Of a stretch of 64,000 nt of DNA, positions 8,440-16,611 are shown piece by piece. A program made the position numbers and the translations under genes. Origin of the DNA: Deltaproteobacteria bacterium (GTDB taxonomy: Bacteria > Myxococcota_C > UBA6777); NCBI GenBank assembly GCA_002731275.1, contig PCBK01000017.1, forward strand, positions 1-64,000, written 5' to 3'. Every line of letters begins with the position of its first letter. Position 1 is the first letter of the stretch. The notes beneath the pieces were generated by a model that was not told the DNA's origin, did not search any database, and saw nothing but the letters and a program-made list of their open reading frames with translations.

Positions 8440-9477
8440 TTAGGATTTTCGTTCGAAGGAGTGGACACATTCGATGAGATGAGCGACGTGCTCAGGGGGA
8501 GTGTACTTGAAGATACCATGTCCAAGGTTGAAGATATGTGGTCCGCCAAGTCCAGCCTTGAGGGTTTTTGTTGCTTCTCTTGTGATGACCTCTGGATTGG
8601 AGAGCATGACGGCAGGATCGAGATTGCCTTGCAGCGTCTTACCAGGGAATTGAGGACGAACCTGATCCAGTGGCACACGCCAATCCACGCTGACCACCTC
8701 CACTGGAAGTTTTGCGATCTCATCATACAAATGACTGGCTTTCACGGCGATGTAGATGCGTGGGACGCCTTCGTCAGCGAGCGCGGAGAGGACTTTGGTC
8801 GCGTACTTCGCGCCAAACTCACGATACATCTCAGCATCGTGAATACCAGCCCATGAATCAAACAATTGAATCGCTTGTGCGCCAGCCTTCACCTGCTCCT
8901 TCAAATACCCAATGCTCAAATCAGCGAGCTTGTCGAGTAAGAGATGTGCAGCTTCAGGTTCCGCACGCAAAAACTGCCGCAAGAACTCGTACTCCTTGCT
9001 TCCAGAACCTTGGACGAGATAGGTCGCGAGTGTCAGTGGCGCACCACCAAAGCCAATGAGGGGCACTTTCAATTCACGACGCAGGATTTTGATCGTCTCC
9101 ATCACGAAGGGAGTGATCTCTTCTGGCTCAGGGACACGGAGCGCCTCGACGGCTGCGACATCGCGGACGGGATTCTCAATCACGGGACCAGGTGAGAAGT
9201 CGATCTTGACCCCCATCGATTCGAGCGGTGTCATGATATCCGCAAAGACAATGGAAGCATCAAGTGGAAAACGACGCAATGGTTGAAGTGTGACTTCAGC
9301 GGCAAGTTCAGGTGTTCCAGCCAACTCAAGGAATGTGTATTTCTCTTTGAGGGCTCTATATTCGGGGAGGTATCGGCCGGCCTGTCGCATGATCCAGATA
9401 GGCGCACGATCCGTATCTTCGCCCCACGCGGCACGCAAAAAGAGAGGTTGGTTTGATTTGACACTCTGCTCGGACAT
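8440..9477 (-). CDS. hemE: Uroporphyrinogen decarboxylase HemE
   Basis: The protein has 345 residues. It removes four acetate carboxyls from uroporphyrinogen III to give coproporphyrinogen III in haem synthesis, in the cytoplasm. Family landmarks are PIWIMRQAGRYLPEYR near residue 26, FADIMTPLE, GFGGAPLTLATYL, FDSWAG and HIFNLGHGI near the C-terminus. The ATG at 9477 is preceded by AGGAG; a TTG one codon upstream is possible but less likely. It is the last gene of a minus-strand run with hemA, hemC and a two-component pair, 44 bases after the response regulator. Its end faces the LRR gene with a 35-base gap and no clear terminator. Confidence 0.96.
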   Translation of the reverse strand: MSEQSVKSNQPLFLRAAWGEDTDRAPIWIMRQAGRYLPEYRALKEKYTFLELAGTPELAAEVTLQPLRRFPLDASIVFADIMTPLESMGVKIDFSPGPVIENPVRDVAAVEALRVPEPEEITPFVMETIKILRRELKVPLIGFGGAPLTLATYLVQGSGSKEYEFLRQFLRAEPEAAHLLLDKLADLSIGYLKEQVKAGAQAIQLFDSWAGIHDAEMYREFGAKYATKVLSALADEGVPRIYIAVKASHLYDEIAKLPVEVVSVDWRVPLDQVRPQFPGKTLQGNLDPAVMLSNPEVITREATKTLKAGLGGPHIFNLGHGIFKYTPPEHVAHLIECVHSFERKS

Positions 9478-9521
9478 CAATGGAACTCCTGTGGGTATAC
9501 AGCGAAGGCCATTTTACAGAC

Positions 9522-10232
9522 CTAAAGGGATTGAGGATCTTTTGTGAAGCGAAAACGAGCCCCACGCAATGTGTGAAAATGAACAGGCTCTTGGGGTGCA
9601 GGTTCGAAGATCTTCCGCAGCTCATCGATATGACGTTCAATGGCACGTGTTGAGGGATACACACCTTCCTGCCAGACTTGTTGTAAGAGCAGATCGCGCT
9701 CTACGACTTGATCTTCATGTTGATGGAAGAAACGAAGCAACTGCAGGGGTTTTCCGTGAAGTTCGAGGTGCTGACCGTTGGACAGGCGAACTTCGCCGCG
9801 CTCGACATCGACTTGATGTCCCAAAAACTCGATCACACCTGCAGTATCATCCTTTTCAAAGGACCACTCTCTGCGCTTGAGCATATTTTTGACACGAAGC
9901 AACAGCTCGGGTAAGTGGAAGGGCTTGACGAGATAATCATCCCCACCAGAGGCCAAACCTCTCACACGATCTTCGGGACGTCCTTTCGCGCTCAAAAACA
10001 AAACAGGGGTCTCATCCCCCTCCTCACGCATCGTCTCGCAGATCGAGAATCCATCCACATGAGGAAGCATCACGTCGAGTAACACGAGTTCAGGTTGCCA
10101 CTCTCTCCACTGTTCAAGAGCTTTCTTGCCATCAGCGGCATGTGCGACGAGAAATCCTTCATCTTCAAGATTGTCGACGAGGACCTCCGCGACAACGGAC
10201 TCATCTTCGACAATCAAGATCTTGCGGCTCAT
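9522..10232 (-). CDS. OmpR/PhoB-type response regulator
   Basis: The protein has 236 residues. A receiver domain covers residues 1-120 with acidic pair E9/D10, phosphoacceptor D53 (LLDVMLP), S81 and K103 (LVKPF). A C-terminal winged-helix DNA-binding domain covers about 130-232 (RAIERHIDELRKIFE, then HTLRGARFRF). It should bind DNA when phosphorylated. Its start overlaps the stop of the sensor kinase by one base (TGATG), so the two are translationally coupled and form a cognate pair. It lies between hemC and hemE, which suggests control linked to haem or respiration; the target is not shown. Confidence 0.93.
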   Translation of the reverse strand: MSRKILIVEDESVVAEVLVDNLEDEGFLVAHAADGKKALEQWREWQPELVLLDVMLPHVDGFSICETMREEGDETPVLFLSAKGRPEDRVRGLASGGDDYLVKPFHLPELLLRVKNMLKRREWSFEKDDTAGVIEFLGHQVDVERGEVRLSNGQHLELHGKPLQLLRFFHQHEDQVVERDLLLQQVWQEGVYPSTRAIERHIDELRKIFEPAPQEPVHFHTLRGARFRFTKDPQSL

Positions 10233-11371
10233 CAGGTTATATCCTTTTGGGTGTCAGTGTTTGTTTCCTTAGGTTCAGCACGATGTACAGAGACAGTGAA
10301 GCAGCTTCCGGTCTCAAGGCGTTTGTAATAGATACGTCCTTGCATATTGCGAACCATCTCACGTACGAGGTGAAGCCCTAGACCGAGACCGGGGCGTTCG
10401 CGTGTAAGCTCACTTCCAACCCGATAAAACGCTTCAAAGATCTTGTGCTGTTCTTCTGTAGGGATACCTGGTCCATTGTCTTTGACTGAGATCGACACAA
10501 AGCGCTTTTTCACCTTGATCTGTACGGTCACCTGTTTTGGGATCGTCACAGTGTACTTAACGGCATTATCGACAAGATTCCTGAGGACAAGCTCCAAGGA
10601 GAGAGGATCGACAAGCGCCCACGCAGGTTCTTTGGCGGGTATAAATGTGAATTGAACCTCTTCTTCGTCGTGGGAGTCACGAAAGACATCCATTTGCCTG
10701 TCGATGTCTGTGTTGAGTTCTCTAACCTCGTGTCGTGTAACGTCGTCTGTATCGTCGAGATTGGCAGCAGAAAGAACATGCTCACATGTATTCTGTAGTC
10801 GATCGAGTTGACCACCAAGACGTTGCAAGTAACGGGCACGTTTTTCGCCCTCATACGCCCTCATCTGGAGGGTCTCCACGATCAACCTGATCGCGCCGAT
10901 GGGCGTCCTCATCTCGTGACTCACAGCGCTCAGGAAATTCTGCTGTCGTTCGCGAAACTCACGCTCTGTACCGATGGCTTTCAGGAGCAGGTAGAGTCCT
11001 CCCATCACCAAGATCACAAAGACAAAGCCTTCCCAGACAAACATCCGCACATAACGACGTTGTTTATGAAGCTCGACGACGGCAGACTTGAGCAAACGAA
11101 AGCGAGGGCCTTGGCACTCGAATCCTCGATAGTAACGTTCACATACGGAGATCACATGAGCGCGTTCTTTGGCGTTTTGGGCTTCGTGGTAGAGGGTTTG
11201 CAAGCCGAGCTGCTGGAGGGCAAGAGAGGTGCTTTGGTGCTTCGCCGTTCGATCGACGAAGTTGCGCAAGAAGACAACCCACCACACAGCCTGGGCCGTG
11301 ACGAAAGCAAAGATAAACGCCAACACCAAGGAGATCATTCGGTGGGAATGTGAGAGCGTACCTCTCTTCAT
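10232..11371 (-). CDS. Membrane sensor histidine kinase
   Basis: The protein has 379 residues. Transmembrane segments lie at about 11-35 and 110-131 and enclose a periplasmic loop of about 75 residues that has Cys77 and Cys86. The dimerisation and phosphoacceptor box is AVSHEMRTPIGA with H152. The ATPase domain has the N box LVLRNLVDNAVKYT, the G1 box DNGPGIP, FEAFYR, and the G2 box PGLGLGLHL. It should sense a signal at or across the membrane and phosphorylate the regulator encoded next to it. It starts 14 bases after hemC. The two periplasmic Cys are candidates for redox or metal sensing, but this is only a guess. Confidence 0.93.
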   Translation of the reverse strand: MKRGTLSHSHRMISLVLAFIFAFVTAQAVWWVVFLRNFVDRTAKHQSTSLALQQLGLQTLYHEAQNAKERAHVISVCERYYRGFECQGPRFRLLKSAVVELHKQRRYVRMFVWEGFVFVILVMGGLYLLLKAIGTEREFRERQQNFLSAVSHEMRTPIGAIRLIVETLQMRAYEGEKRARYLQRLGGQLDRLQNTCEHVLSAANLDDTDDVTRHEVRELNTDIDRQMDVFRDSHDEEEVQFTFIPAKEPAWALVDPLSLELVLRNLVDNAVKYTVTIPKQVTVQIKVKKRFVSISVKDNGPGIPTEEQHKIFEAFYRVGSELTRERPGLGLGLHLVREMVRNMQGRIYYKRLETGSCFTVSVHRAEPKETNTDTQKDIT

Positions 11372-11385
11372 TATATATAGACCTT

Positions 11386-12279
11386 CTACTCTGCAAAAAA
11401 TTGAAAGGCGTCTGTGATGAGCTCATCGGGAGATGTCCCTGTCGCTGTGTACGTTTTCCCTTCGTACCAGACGAGCAGAGAGAGACCCTCATCCGCTGTA
11501 GACGTTGCGTGTGCGCCAAGTGCGAGTTGGCATCCTCCATCGAACTTCTTCATCAAACCACGTTCGACATTCACAGTCTTTGCGGCGTCGGCATCATGGA
11601 TCTTGGCCATGACTTCTCTTGTGTATGTGTCATCATCCCTGCACTCAATCGCGAGCGCGCCTTGTCCAGGTGCTGGGACAAGTTCGTCGGGTTCCAGTGT
11701 GAAGACGGTGAGGTGATCGACGGTGATTTCGAGACGTGTCAACCCGGCTGCTGCGAGAATAATCGCATCGTATTCACCATCGACACATTTTTGGATACGT
11801 GTGGGGACATTGCCTCGAAGCTCGGCAAGTTGGAGATCGGGGCGTAGTTGTGCGATCTGTTTTTGGCGTCGAACGGCGCTTGTTCCGACTTTGACGCCAT
11901 CCTTAAGTGGAAATCCCTTTGCAGTTTTGTCGATCGCTTCAGGTCGTGCGAGGAGACATTCACGGGGATCGACGCGTTGTGGGATGGCGATCAACGTGAG
12001 TCCTTCACAAGCTGCGGAGGGCAGATCTTTGAGGGAGTGTACAGCGATATCGGCGTTTCCATTGAGCACCTCATCCTGGACAGCTTTGGTGAAGAAGCCT
12101 TGCCCTTTCATCAGACGAAAAGCGGTCAACTGTTTATCGCCTTGTGTCTCGACAAGAACAAGTTCAGCATCGACGCCCTGTGCCTGGAGTTGGTCTTTGA
12201 CCCAATTGGCTTGCCACAATGCGAGTTTGCTTTTCCGGGTCGCGATACGAATCGTCTTGGGGGATGTTTGGGAGTCCAA
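11386..12279 (-). CDS. hemC: Hydroxymethylbilane synthase (porphobilinogen deaminase) HemC
   Basis: The protein has 297 residues. It joins four porphobilinogen molecules into hydroxymethylbilane. Landmarks are IRIATRKSKLALWQA at 10-24, HSLKDLP with catalytic D85, GTSAVRRQ, LRGNVPTR, LVPAPGQGALAIE, and FDGGCQ with C250, which carries the dipyrromethane cofactor. The start is a TTG. An in-frame TGA two codons upstream rules out a longer protein, and the conserved N-terminus rules out any later Met. GGAG lies 10 bases upstream. It lies between hemA and the sensor kinase gene. No hemB or hemD was found in the window. Confidence 0.95.
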   Translation of the reverse strand: MDSQTSPKTIRIATRKSKLALWQANWVKDQLQAQGVDAELVLVETQGDKQLTAFRLMKGQGFFTKAVQDEVLNGNADIAVHSLKDLPSAACEGLTLIAIPQRVDPRECLLARPEAIDKTAKGFPLKDGVKVGTSAVRRQKQIAQLRPDLQLAELRGNVPTRIQKCVDGEYDAIILAAAGLTRLEITVDHLTVFTLEPDELVPAPGQGALAIECRDDDTYTREVMAKIHDADAAKTVNVERGLMKKFDGGCQLALGAHATSTADEGLSLLVWYEGKTYTATGTSPDELITDAFQFFAE

Positions 12280-12350
12280 AGGTCACGCGCTCCAATCGTT
12301 ACATGTTTGAGAGAAAGTGAATATCACGGACAATGTGTGCGATATTTTGT

Positions 12351-13523
12351 TTACGATGTCAAAGGAAAGATGTCAGCAGCCTCCAGAAAAGTTTTCGCGG
12401 CTTGCAGACCGTGCTCCCGGGCCATCACACGTAAGCCTTTGATCGGACCTTTCGCGAGCTGATTGGCGAGTCGAGAGGCATCCTTTTCAGAGACAAAGGC
12501 CTTGGCTTTCTCGATATACATCATCCTGAGAGCTTTGATAGAAGGTCCAAGTTGCCGCTCGATCCATTCTCCGATCGCAAGATCGAGTTCTTCGAGCAAA
12601 ACATCTTCAGCGAAGATAAGTTGCTCTTCGAGATCTCTTCGTCTTTCCTGTCCAGCTTGTTGAAGTGTTTCGACATCAAACAACGGTACACCGAGAGCTT
12701 GGGCGGTCCCTGGCGCGACATTACGAGGAAGCCCCATATCAACGATGACACGTAGACCATCAACCTCTTGAAGCTGCTCACGTGAAAACAAGCTCTCCAC
12801 GGAGACGGCGGAGATAAAAGCGTCGAGTGGAGGTGTTGTCTCCAAAAACTGAGAGAGCGCCATCGCCTCAACGTGTTCGCCCATCTTTGCTGCGACTTTT
12901 TCGGCTTTTTCAACGCTACGATTGATCAGGGTGATGTGTGTCTCTGGTCGCTCAGCCATGACTTTCGCAGCGAGTTGGCCGATCTCACCAACACCGACGA
13001 TTCCAACCTTCGCCTGTTGTGGGAGATGGGATTCCATCGCGGGACGAGCGAGACTAAACAAGGACGTGTTGAGCGGCGCGAGGCGAACCTCACGTCGGAT
13101 TCTTTTTGCGATCCGAAAAGCTGTTGAGAAGGCGAAGTTGAGTTCTTTTCCGACAGCCTTCTCTTGTTGTGCCTGTGCAAACGATTCGCGCATCTGCATC
13201 ATGATCTGATCTTCGCCAGGGTTAAGAGAGTCTAGCGATGACGCGATACGTGCGAGCTGTTCGACACATCCCTCACGAGAGAAGACGTAGCAATGCCTCG
13301 AATGTTCAGGCATCAGTCTGTGCTTGGCGGCTTCAAAAGAGTCATCCTCTTCAAGTACGACAGCCAACTCAAAGCGGTTGCATGTCGAGAGAATCGTGAC
13401 TTCGGCAAATCCCATATCGAGGAATTGTCGATGTGTGAAGGAACCATATTTTCGATTCCAGAACTCAAGCGCCTCGATCCCGCCTCTGCGGTGGGCTACA
13501 CCAATTAATGCTAATCTATCCAT
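12351..13523 (-). CDS. hemA: Glutamyl-tRNA reductase HemA
   Basis: The protein has 390 residues from the ATG at 13523; the open frame runs further upstream, but MDRLALIGVAHRRGG is the family N-terminus. It reduces glutamyl-tRNA(Glu) to glutamate-1-semialdehyde with NADPH, the first committed step of C5-pathway haem synthesis. The catalytic Cys is C48 in TILSTCNRFE. The NADPH site is GIVGVGEIGQLAAKVM. DMGLPRNVAP and the C-terminal helical dimerisation domain follow. It is first in the minus-strand haem run and sets the flux of the pathway in many bacteria. hemC follows 71 bases later. Confidence 0.95.
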   Translation of the reverse strand: MDRLALIGVAHRRGGIEALEFWNRKYGSFTHRQFLDMGFAEVTILSTCNRFELAVVLEEDDSFEAAKHRLMPEHSRHCYVFSREGCVEQLARIASSLDSLNPGEDQIMMQMRESFAQAQQEKAVGKELNFAFSTAFRIAKRIRREVRLAPLNTSLFSLARPAMESHLPQQAKVGIVGVGEIGQLAAKVMAERPETHITLINRSVEKAEKVAAKMGEHVEAMALSQFLETTPPLDAFISAVSVESLFSREQLQEVDGLRVIVDMGLPRNVAPGTAQALGVPLFDVETLQQAGQERRRDLEEQLIFAEDVLLEELDLAIGEWIERQLGPSIKALRMMYIEKAKAFVSEKDASRLANQLAKGPIKGLRVMAREHGLQAAKTFLEAADIFPLTS

Positions 13524-13793
13524 CAATCCAATCAAACGACTCTTCCGCACTCTAGAGCATCGACACGTGCGAAAACATAAACCAAAAAAGACAGCCAATG
13601 TACTGTCAAGACTCCGACCCAGACAGGGTATGTTCTCTGATGTAGAGATGCAAGGAAAACAAATCGGCTTCGCATTCCGACAGAAAGGATCAGAAAGCAA
13701 GGTCGCAGCCAAAAATGAGCGAAGGTGTCGAAGGGAGTTTAAGCGTGCAAGTAAGTCGTATCAAATCGTTTGCAAATTGAGCGAGTTGATACA

Positions 13794-13823
13794 TTGTCAT
13801 CACGCCGAAAGATGTGCTAAGAT
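13794..13823 (+). promoter_or_regulatory. Sigma-70-like promoter for the cytochrome-like operon
   Basis: TTGTCA at 13794-13799 and TAAGAT at 13818-13823 are 18 bases apart. This places a transcript start near 13830, about 75 bases before the ATG at 13905. The rest of the divergent region 13524-13793 shows no gene; a TTGACA facing hemA (minus strand, about 13604-13609) has no well-placed -10. Confidence 0.5.
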
Positions 13824-13860
13824 GCGCAATATTCGACTTCGCAACGTAAGCACAAATGTA

Positions 13861-13879
13861 CATTCCCACCGCGGGAATG
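13861..13879 (+). promoter_or_regulatory. Leader hairpin CATTCCC/GGGAATG
   Basis: A perfect 7-bp stem with a 5-base loop lies in the predicted 5' leader, 12 bases before the AGAGG ribosome binding site of the gene at 13905. It could be an operator or a leader structure. No function is shown. Confidence 0.4.
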
Positions 13880-13904
13880 AAGAAAACGAAAGAGGTCAGA
13901 GCAG

Positions 13905-14783
13905 ATGATGTTGAAGAAGTGGTATGCGCAACAAACCATGCAGATCACCATAGCAACTTGCACGTTGGTATTTTTTGGTGTGCTTTTGGTCCAACCGACT
14001 CTCGCAGCGGCCAAACAGGCTTCGAGCACCAAGCGATACGATCAAGCGCAAGAGAGCATTTATTTTCGCGCGAGCCAACCGAAGCTTCCGTTATGGCAAA
14101 AGATTCAATGGACCCTGACAGCGCCACCAAGTGCGGTACAGTCGTCCGCTTCGAAAAGAGCGCCCCAAAAAATTGCGATGGTCCAACCGACCAAAGAGCA
14201 ACACATGCAGATCGATTTTCGCCAAGCAGTCCGCCTGCCACAAGCGAAGGTCAAAAAGAAAAAACAACAACTTCGCCTCGCAGCGGCAGGCGCAGAAGCA
14301 CAAAAACGCCATGAAGCGATTGGATTGTGGCACCAAATCTTTGGATTAAGCTCCTTGGCCTTGATGGCTGCGAGTGTTGTCATTGGTCAGATCAACGCGA
14401 TCGACTTTCTCAATGATCGCCTGAGCTCGGAACCTTTGATTTGGACACACCGTGGCCTGATTCTCGGAACAGCGATCACGTATCTCGCCGCACGAATCCT
14501 CGCGTGGATGCTTCCAAAAGTCGAAGACTCCGATGAGGATGGTGGATTTAACGAAGATGGTGAGACAAAAGAGAAGAGCTTTGACTCCTCCAAAATCCAC
14601 AACCTTCTCTCTTGGATACACGGCATCGGTATGTTGGCGCTGATGATCGGTGGATTTATCAACGCAAGATTTATCCCTTCCTATACCCCTGCAAAAACTG
14701 CATTTACAGTCTCTCACCTTGTGAGTGGATATGTCACGTTGGCCTCCATGGGAGCTGCCGCGATCGTGATCTCGTACTTTTAA
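13905..14783 (+). CDS. Four-helix membrane protein with paired His, possible b-type cytochrome
   Basis: The protein has 292 residues. An N-terminal hydrophobic segment (about 12-36) is followed by a basic soluble stretch to residue 135 and then four predicted membrane helices at about 141-161, 182-203, 234-254 and 268-291. Each helix has a His near one end: H143, H182, H239 and H271. H136 and H232 lie just outside. A four-helix bundle with two His pairs is the layout of b-type cytochromes of the b561 or ferric-reductase kind, so it could bind haem and move electrons across the membrane. I do not recognise a named family. An acidic loop (SDEDGGFNEDGE) joins helices 2 and 3. It is first in a three-gene run with CX4CH lipoproteins and is divergent from hemA. 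AGAGG lies 9 bases before the ATG. Confidence 0.75.
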   Translation: MMLKKWYAQQTMQITIATCTLVFFGVLLVQPTLAAAKQASSTKRYDQAQESIYFRASQPKLPLWQKIQWTLTAPPSAVQSSASKRAPQKIAMVQPTKEQHMQIDFRQAVRLPQAKVKKKKQQLRLAAAGAEAQKRHEAIGLWHQIFGLSSLALMAASVVIGQINAIDFLNDRLSSEPLIWTHRGLILGTAITYLAARILAWMLPKVEDSDEDGGFNEDGETKEKSFDSSKIHNLLSWIHGIGMLALMIGGFINARFIPSYTPAKTAFTVSHLVSGYVTLASMGAAAIVISYF

Positions 14784-14808
14784 CTGATTTGTGTAAGGAG
14801 CAATCCGA

Positions 14809-15216
14809 ATGAAATTTTATGTTGTTGTTGGAATCGCTTTGTTGGGTGGTCTCTCATTTCTTGCTTGTGGTGATGGTGACTCATGCACAACCAACGTCTC
14901 GTTGTCCAAATGCATCCTCCCCTTATTTAATGATGACACCAATGGTTGTACTGGCGCAGGATGCCACAGCGGCGCGACCCCCAACTCCGATCTCGATCTG
15001 TCCCAAAATCTCCACGCGAACATGGTCAACGTCAAAGCAAAAGACGGAACAAACGTGTACATCGTCCCTGGAAAACCTGAAGAGAGTTACCTCCTCACAA
15101 AAATGAAGGCCAATCCTCCTGCAGGTGGACAGATGCCCATCGCAAGAACAGCGTTCACAACCGAACAACTCACAATGATTGAGACGTGGATCAAAGAAGG
15201 TGCGCTGGATAACTAA
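14809..15216 (+). CDS. Cytochrome c-like lipoprotein, one CX4CH motif
   Basis: The protein has 135 residues. A short signal peptide ends in a lipobox (LSFLAC, Cys20), so it should be a lipid-anchored envelope protein. The putative haem site is CTGAGCH, a CX4CH form rather than CXXCH. LDLSQN, YIVPGKPEESYLL, a possible axial Met in GGQMPIA and IETWIKEGA follow in the order seen in myxobacterial and planctomycete cytochrome-type domains. It begins 25 bases after the membrane protein and 34 bases before the two-domain paralogue. Attachment of haem is inferred, and electron transfer to or from the membrane protein is a guess from position. Confidence 0.82.
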   Translation: MKFYVVVGIALLGGLSFLACGDGDSCTTNVSLSKCILPLFNDDTNGCTGAGCHSGATPNSDLDLSQNLHANMVNVKAKDGTNVYIVPGKPEESYLLTKMKANPPAGGQMPIARTAFTTEQLTMIETWIKEGALDN

Positions 15217-15250
15217 TCAACGCCCCGCAGATTCGAGAAATGGAGGCATC

Positions 15251-16057
15251 ATGCGTATTGGATTGTTTGTTCTCGCCGCCGCGATCTTGGGTTGTTCTTT
15301 GCTCGCATGTGAACCCCCAACTGAATGCCAGGGTGATAGCAATATCTCTTACATCAAATGTATCCGCCCCACGCTCACAGCCAATTGTACAGGTGGGCAC
15401 TGTCACGGAGAGGATGAGCCAGGCAAAGGCCTGCGCCTCGACGAGATTGGGAAGATATATGACAACATGGTTAACAAACAAGTTGCCGCAGGTGGCACAA
15501 CACACATCCTGATCAAACCAGGTGACCATGAGAACAGTTACTTGTACCTGAAGATGCTTCAAGACAAACCTGCAGAAGGAGGCCGAATGCCCATTGGGTT
15601 CAGACCCTTCCTCAGTGAGTCACAAATGAAGATGTTCCGTGTATGGATCAACGAAGGTGCAAAAAACGACGATCCAAATTACACGCCACCTGACACGGAA
15701 GCCAAGAAGCCCGAAATTCCTGCAGGCATCGAAAATGTATCATTCAAAAATGATATCCAGGCGATCTTCAAAAAGAGTTGTCTGGGACAAGGATGCCACG
15801 GGAAAACAGGCTTCTCTGGTAATCTCAACCTCGAAGAAAACACCCTCGCCAATATCCTCAACAAGGACTCACTGAATCCGGACTTCAAGCATATTGTCCC
15901 GGGTAAACCTCTGGAGAGTTACATCCTGGTCAAAGTACTTGATGATGACAAACGCCCAGATACAGCCGGTTCAAGGATGCCCTTTGGTACGCCTCTCACG
16001 ACAGAAGAGATCGCCAAGATCTACGTCTGGATCGAAGAAGGCGCCAAAGACAACTAA
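15251..16057 (+). CDS. Cytochrome c-like lipoprotein, two CX4CH domains
   Basis: The protein has 268 residues from the ATG at 15251, with GGAGG just upstream; the open frame is longer but lacks the signal. The lipobox is SLLAC. Two copies of the domain in the preceding gene follow. Domain 1 has CTGGHCH and GGRMPIG; domain 2 has CLGQGCH and GSRMPFG. Each ends in W-I-x-E-G-A. The two domains are joined by a short Pro-rich linker. The gene probably arose by duplication of the single-domain form. It is the last gene of the run and leads into the repeat island. Confidence 0.82.
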   Translation: MRIGLFVLAAAILGCSLLACEPPTECQGDSNISYIKCIRPTLTANCTGGHCHGEDEPGKGLRLDEIGKIYDNMVNKQVAAGGTTHILIKPGDHENSYLYLKMLQDKPAEGGRMPIGFRPFLSESQMKMFRVWINEGAKNDDPNYTPPDTEAKKPEIPAGIENVSFKNDIQAIFKKSCLGQGCHGKTGFSGNLNLEENTLANILNKDSLNPDFKHIVPGKPLESYILVKVLDDDKRPDTAGSRMPFGTPLTTEEIAKIYVWIEEGAKDN

Positions 16058-16067
16058 TCCCTCCTCG

Positions 16068-16290
16068 TGCATCTGCTCCAGGGGCAGTTGCACTTGTGTC
16101 TTCGCAAAGTGCACCCGAACATACGACACAATCCCCCAAGGCAATACGTATGTCGCAAGCGACATCCTTCAAGTGCTCGACTGCTCGGGTAACATATGCG
16201 GTTGTCATTTGCGACGCCACTTTGCAACGCCCCCTTCAACAAACCTCTCCATCCCCCTGAGCCTTCGGCTCTTCCCCCTCAGAATGATGC
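16068..16290 (-). repeat. Family A repeat, diverged inverted copy
   Basis: Read on the minus strand it has the family A order: GAAGAGCCGAAGGC, GAGAGGTTTGTTGAAGG, TTGCAAAG and then TTTGCGAAGACACAAGTGCAAC with CTGGAGCAG. It also holds TGTCGC-AA-GCGACA (16151-16164), close to the TGTCGC-GAA-GCGACA hairpin of other copies. It faces the plus-strand copies that start at about 16612. Confidence 0.6.
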
Positions 16291-16309
16291 GATGCTGTAA
16301 GCATCGCAT
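16287..16309. repeat. Perfect 10-bp hairpin
   Basis: ATGCGATGCT and AGCATCGCAT pair exactly around a GTA loop. It has no T-run, so it is not an obvious terminator, and it sits inside the repeat island. 16310-16420 holds nothing else that I can recognise. Confidence 0.6.
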
Positions 16310-16420
16310 ACGCTCTCCATAGGCCCCGGTTTTACCTGGGTGGATGGCCATTCGTATCCCAATATCCGTACGTGTATGATGTTATTCGTATCCTTTGGGC
16401 GCGTTCTTCCAACGAACGTT

Positions 16421-16504
16421 TCTGGAGAACGGGATAATGGCTTGAATGATTGGAAAGAGGGATTCGTTTGGTTGGTACCACCGGGTTAAAACCCGGTGCT
16501 ATAG
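16421..16504 (-). repeat. Family B palindromic repeat, minus orientation
   Basis: This is an inverted copy of 458-540. The hairpin at 16479-16498 is a perfect 9-bp stem (CACCGGGTT / AACCCGGTG) with an AA loop. The TCTGGAGAACGGGATAATGG, TTGAATG and AGAGGG blocks mirror the tail of the left copy. The pair brackets about 16 kb. Confidence 0.75.
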
Positions 16505-16547
16505 ATAGCGTACGCTCGCCTTAAGGCTTCGCATCGATCTGAATTAC

Positions 16548-16568
16548 GGTGGGACTCAAAGTCCCACC
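16548..16568. repeat. Perfect 9-bp palindrome GGTGGGACT/AGTCCCACC
   Basis: This is a perfect inverted repeat around a CAA loop, of the REP or BIME style that is often found with the GCACCGGGTT palindrome in environmental genomes. No T-run follows. Confidence 0.65.
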
Positions 16569-16611
16569 TCAGCGCACAATCCCCCCACACGATGATAGAT
16601 TAGAACAGATT

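Noticed and set aside
13524-13712. N-terminal extension of HemA
   Set aside because: The extra 63 residues have no match to the family, which begins at MDRLALIGVAHRRGG.
458-16504. Composite transposon bounded by inverted repeats
   Set aside because: No transposase or integrase gene is inside, no target-site duplication was seen, and the content is housekeeping genes.
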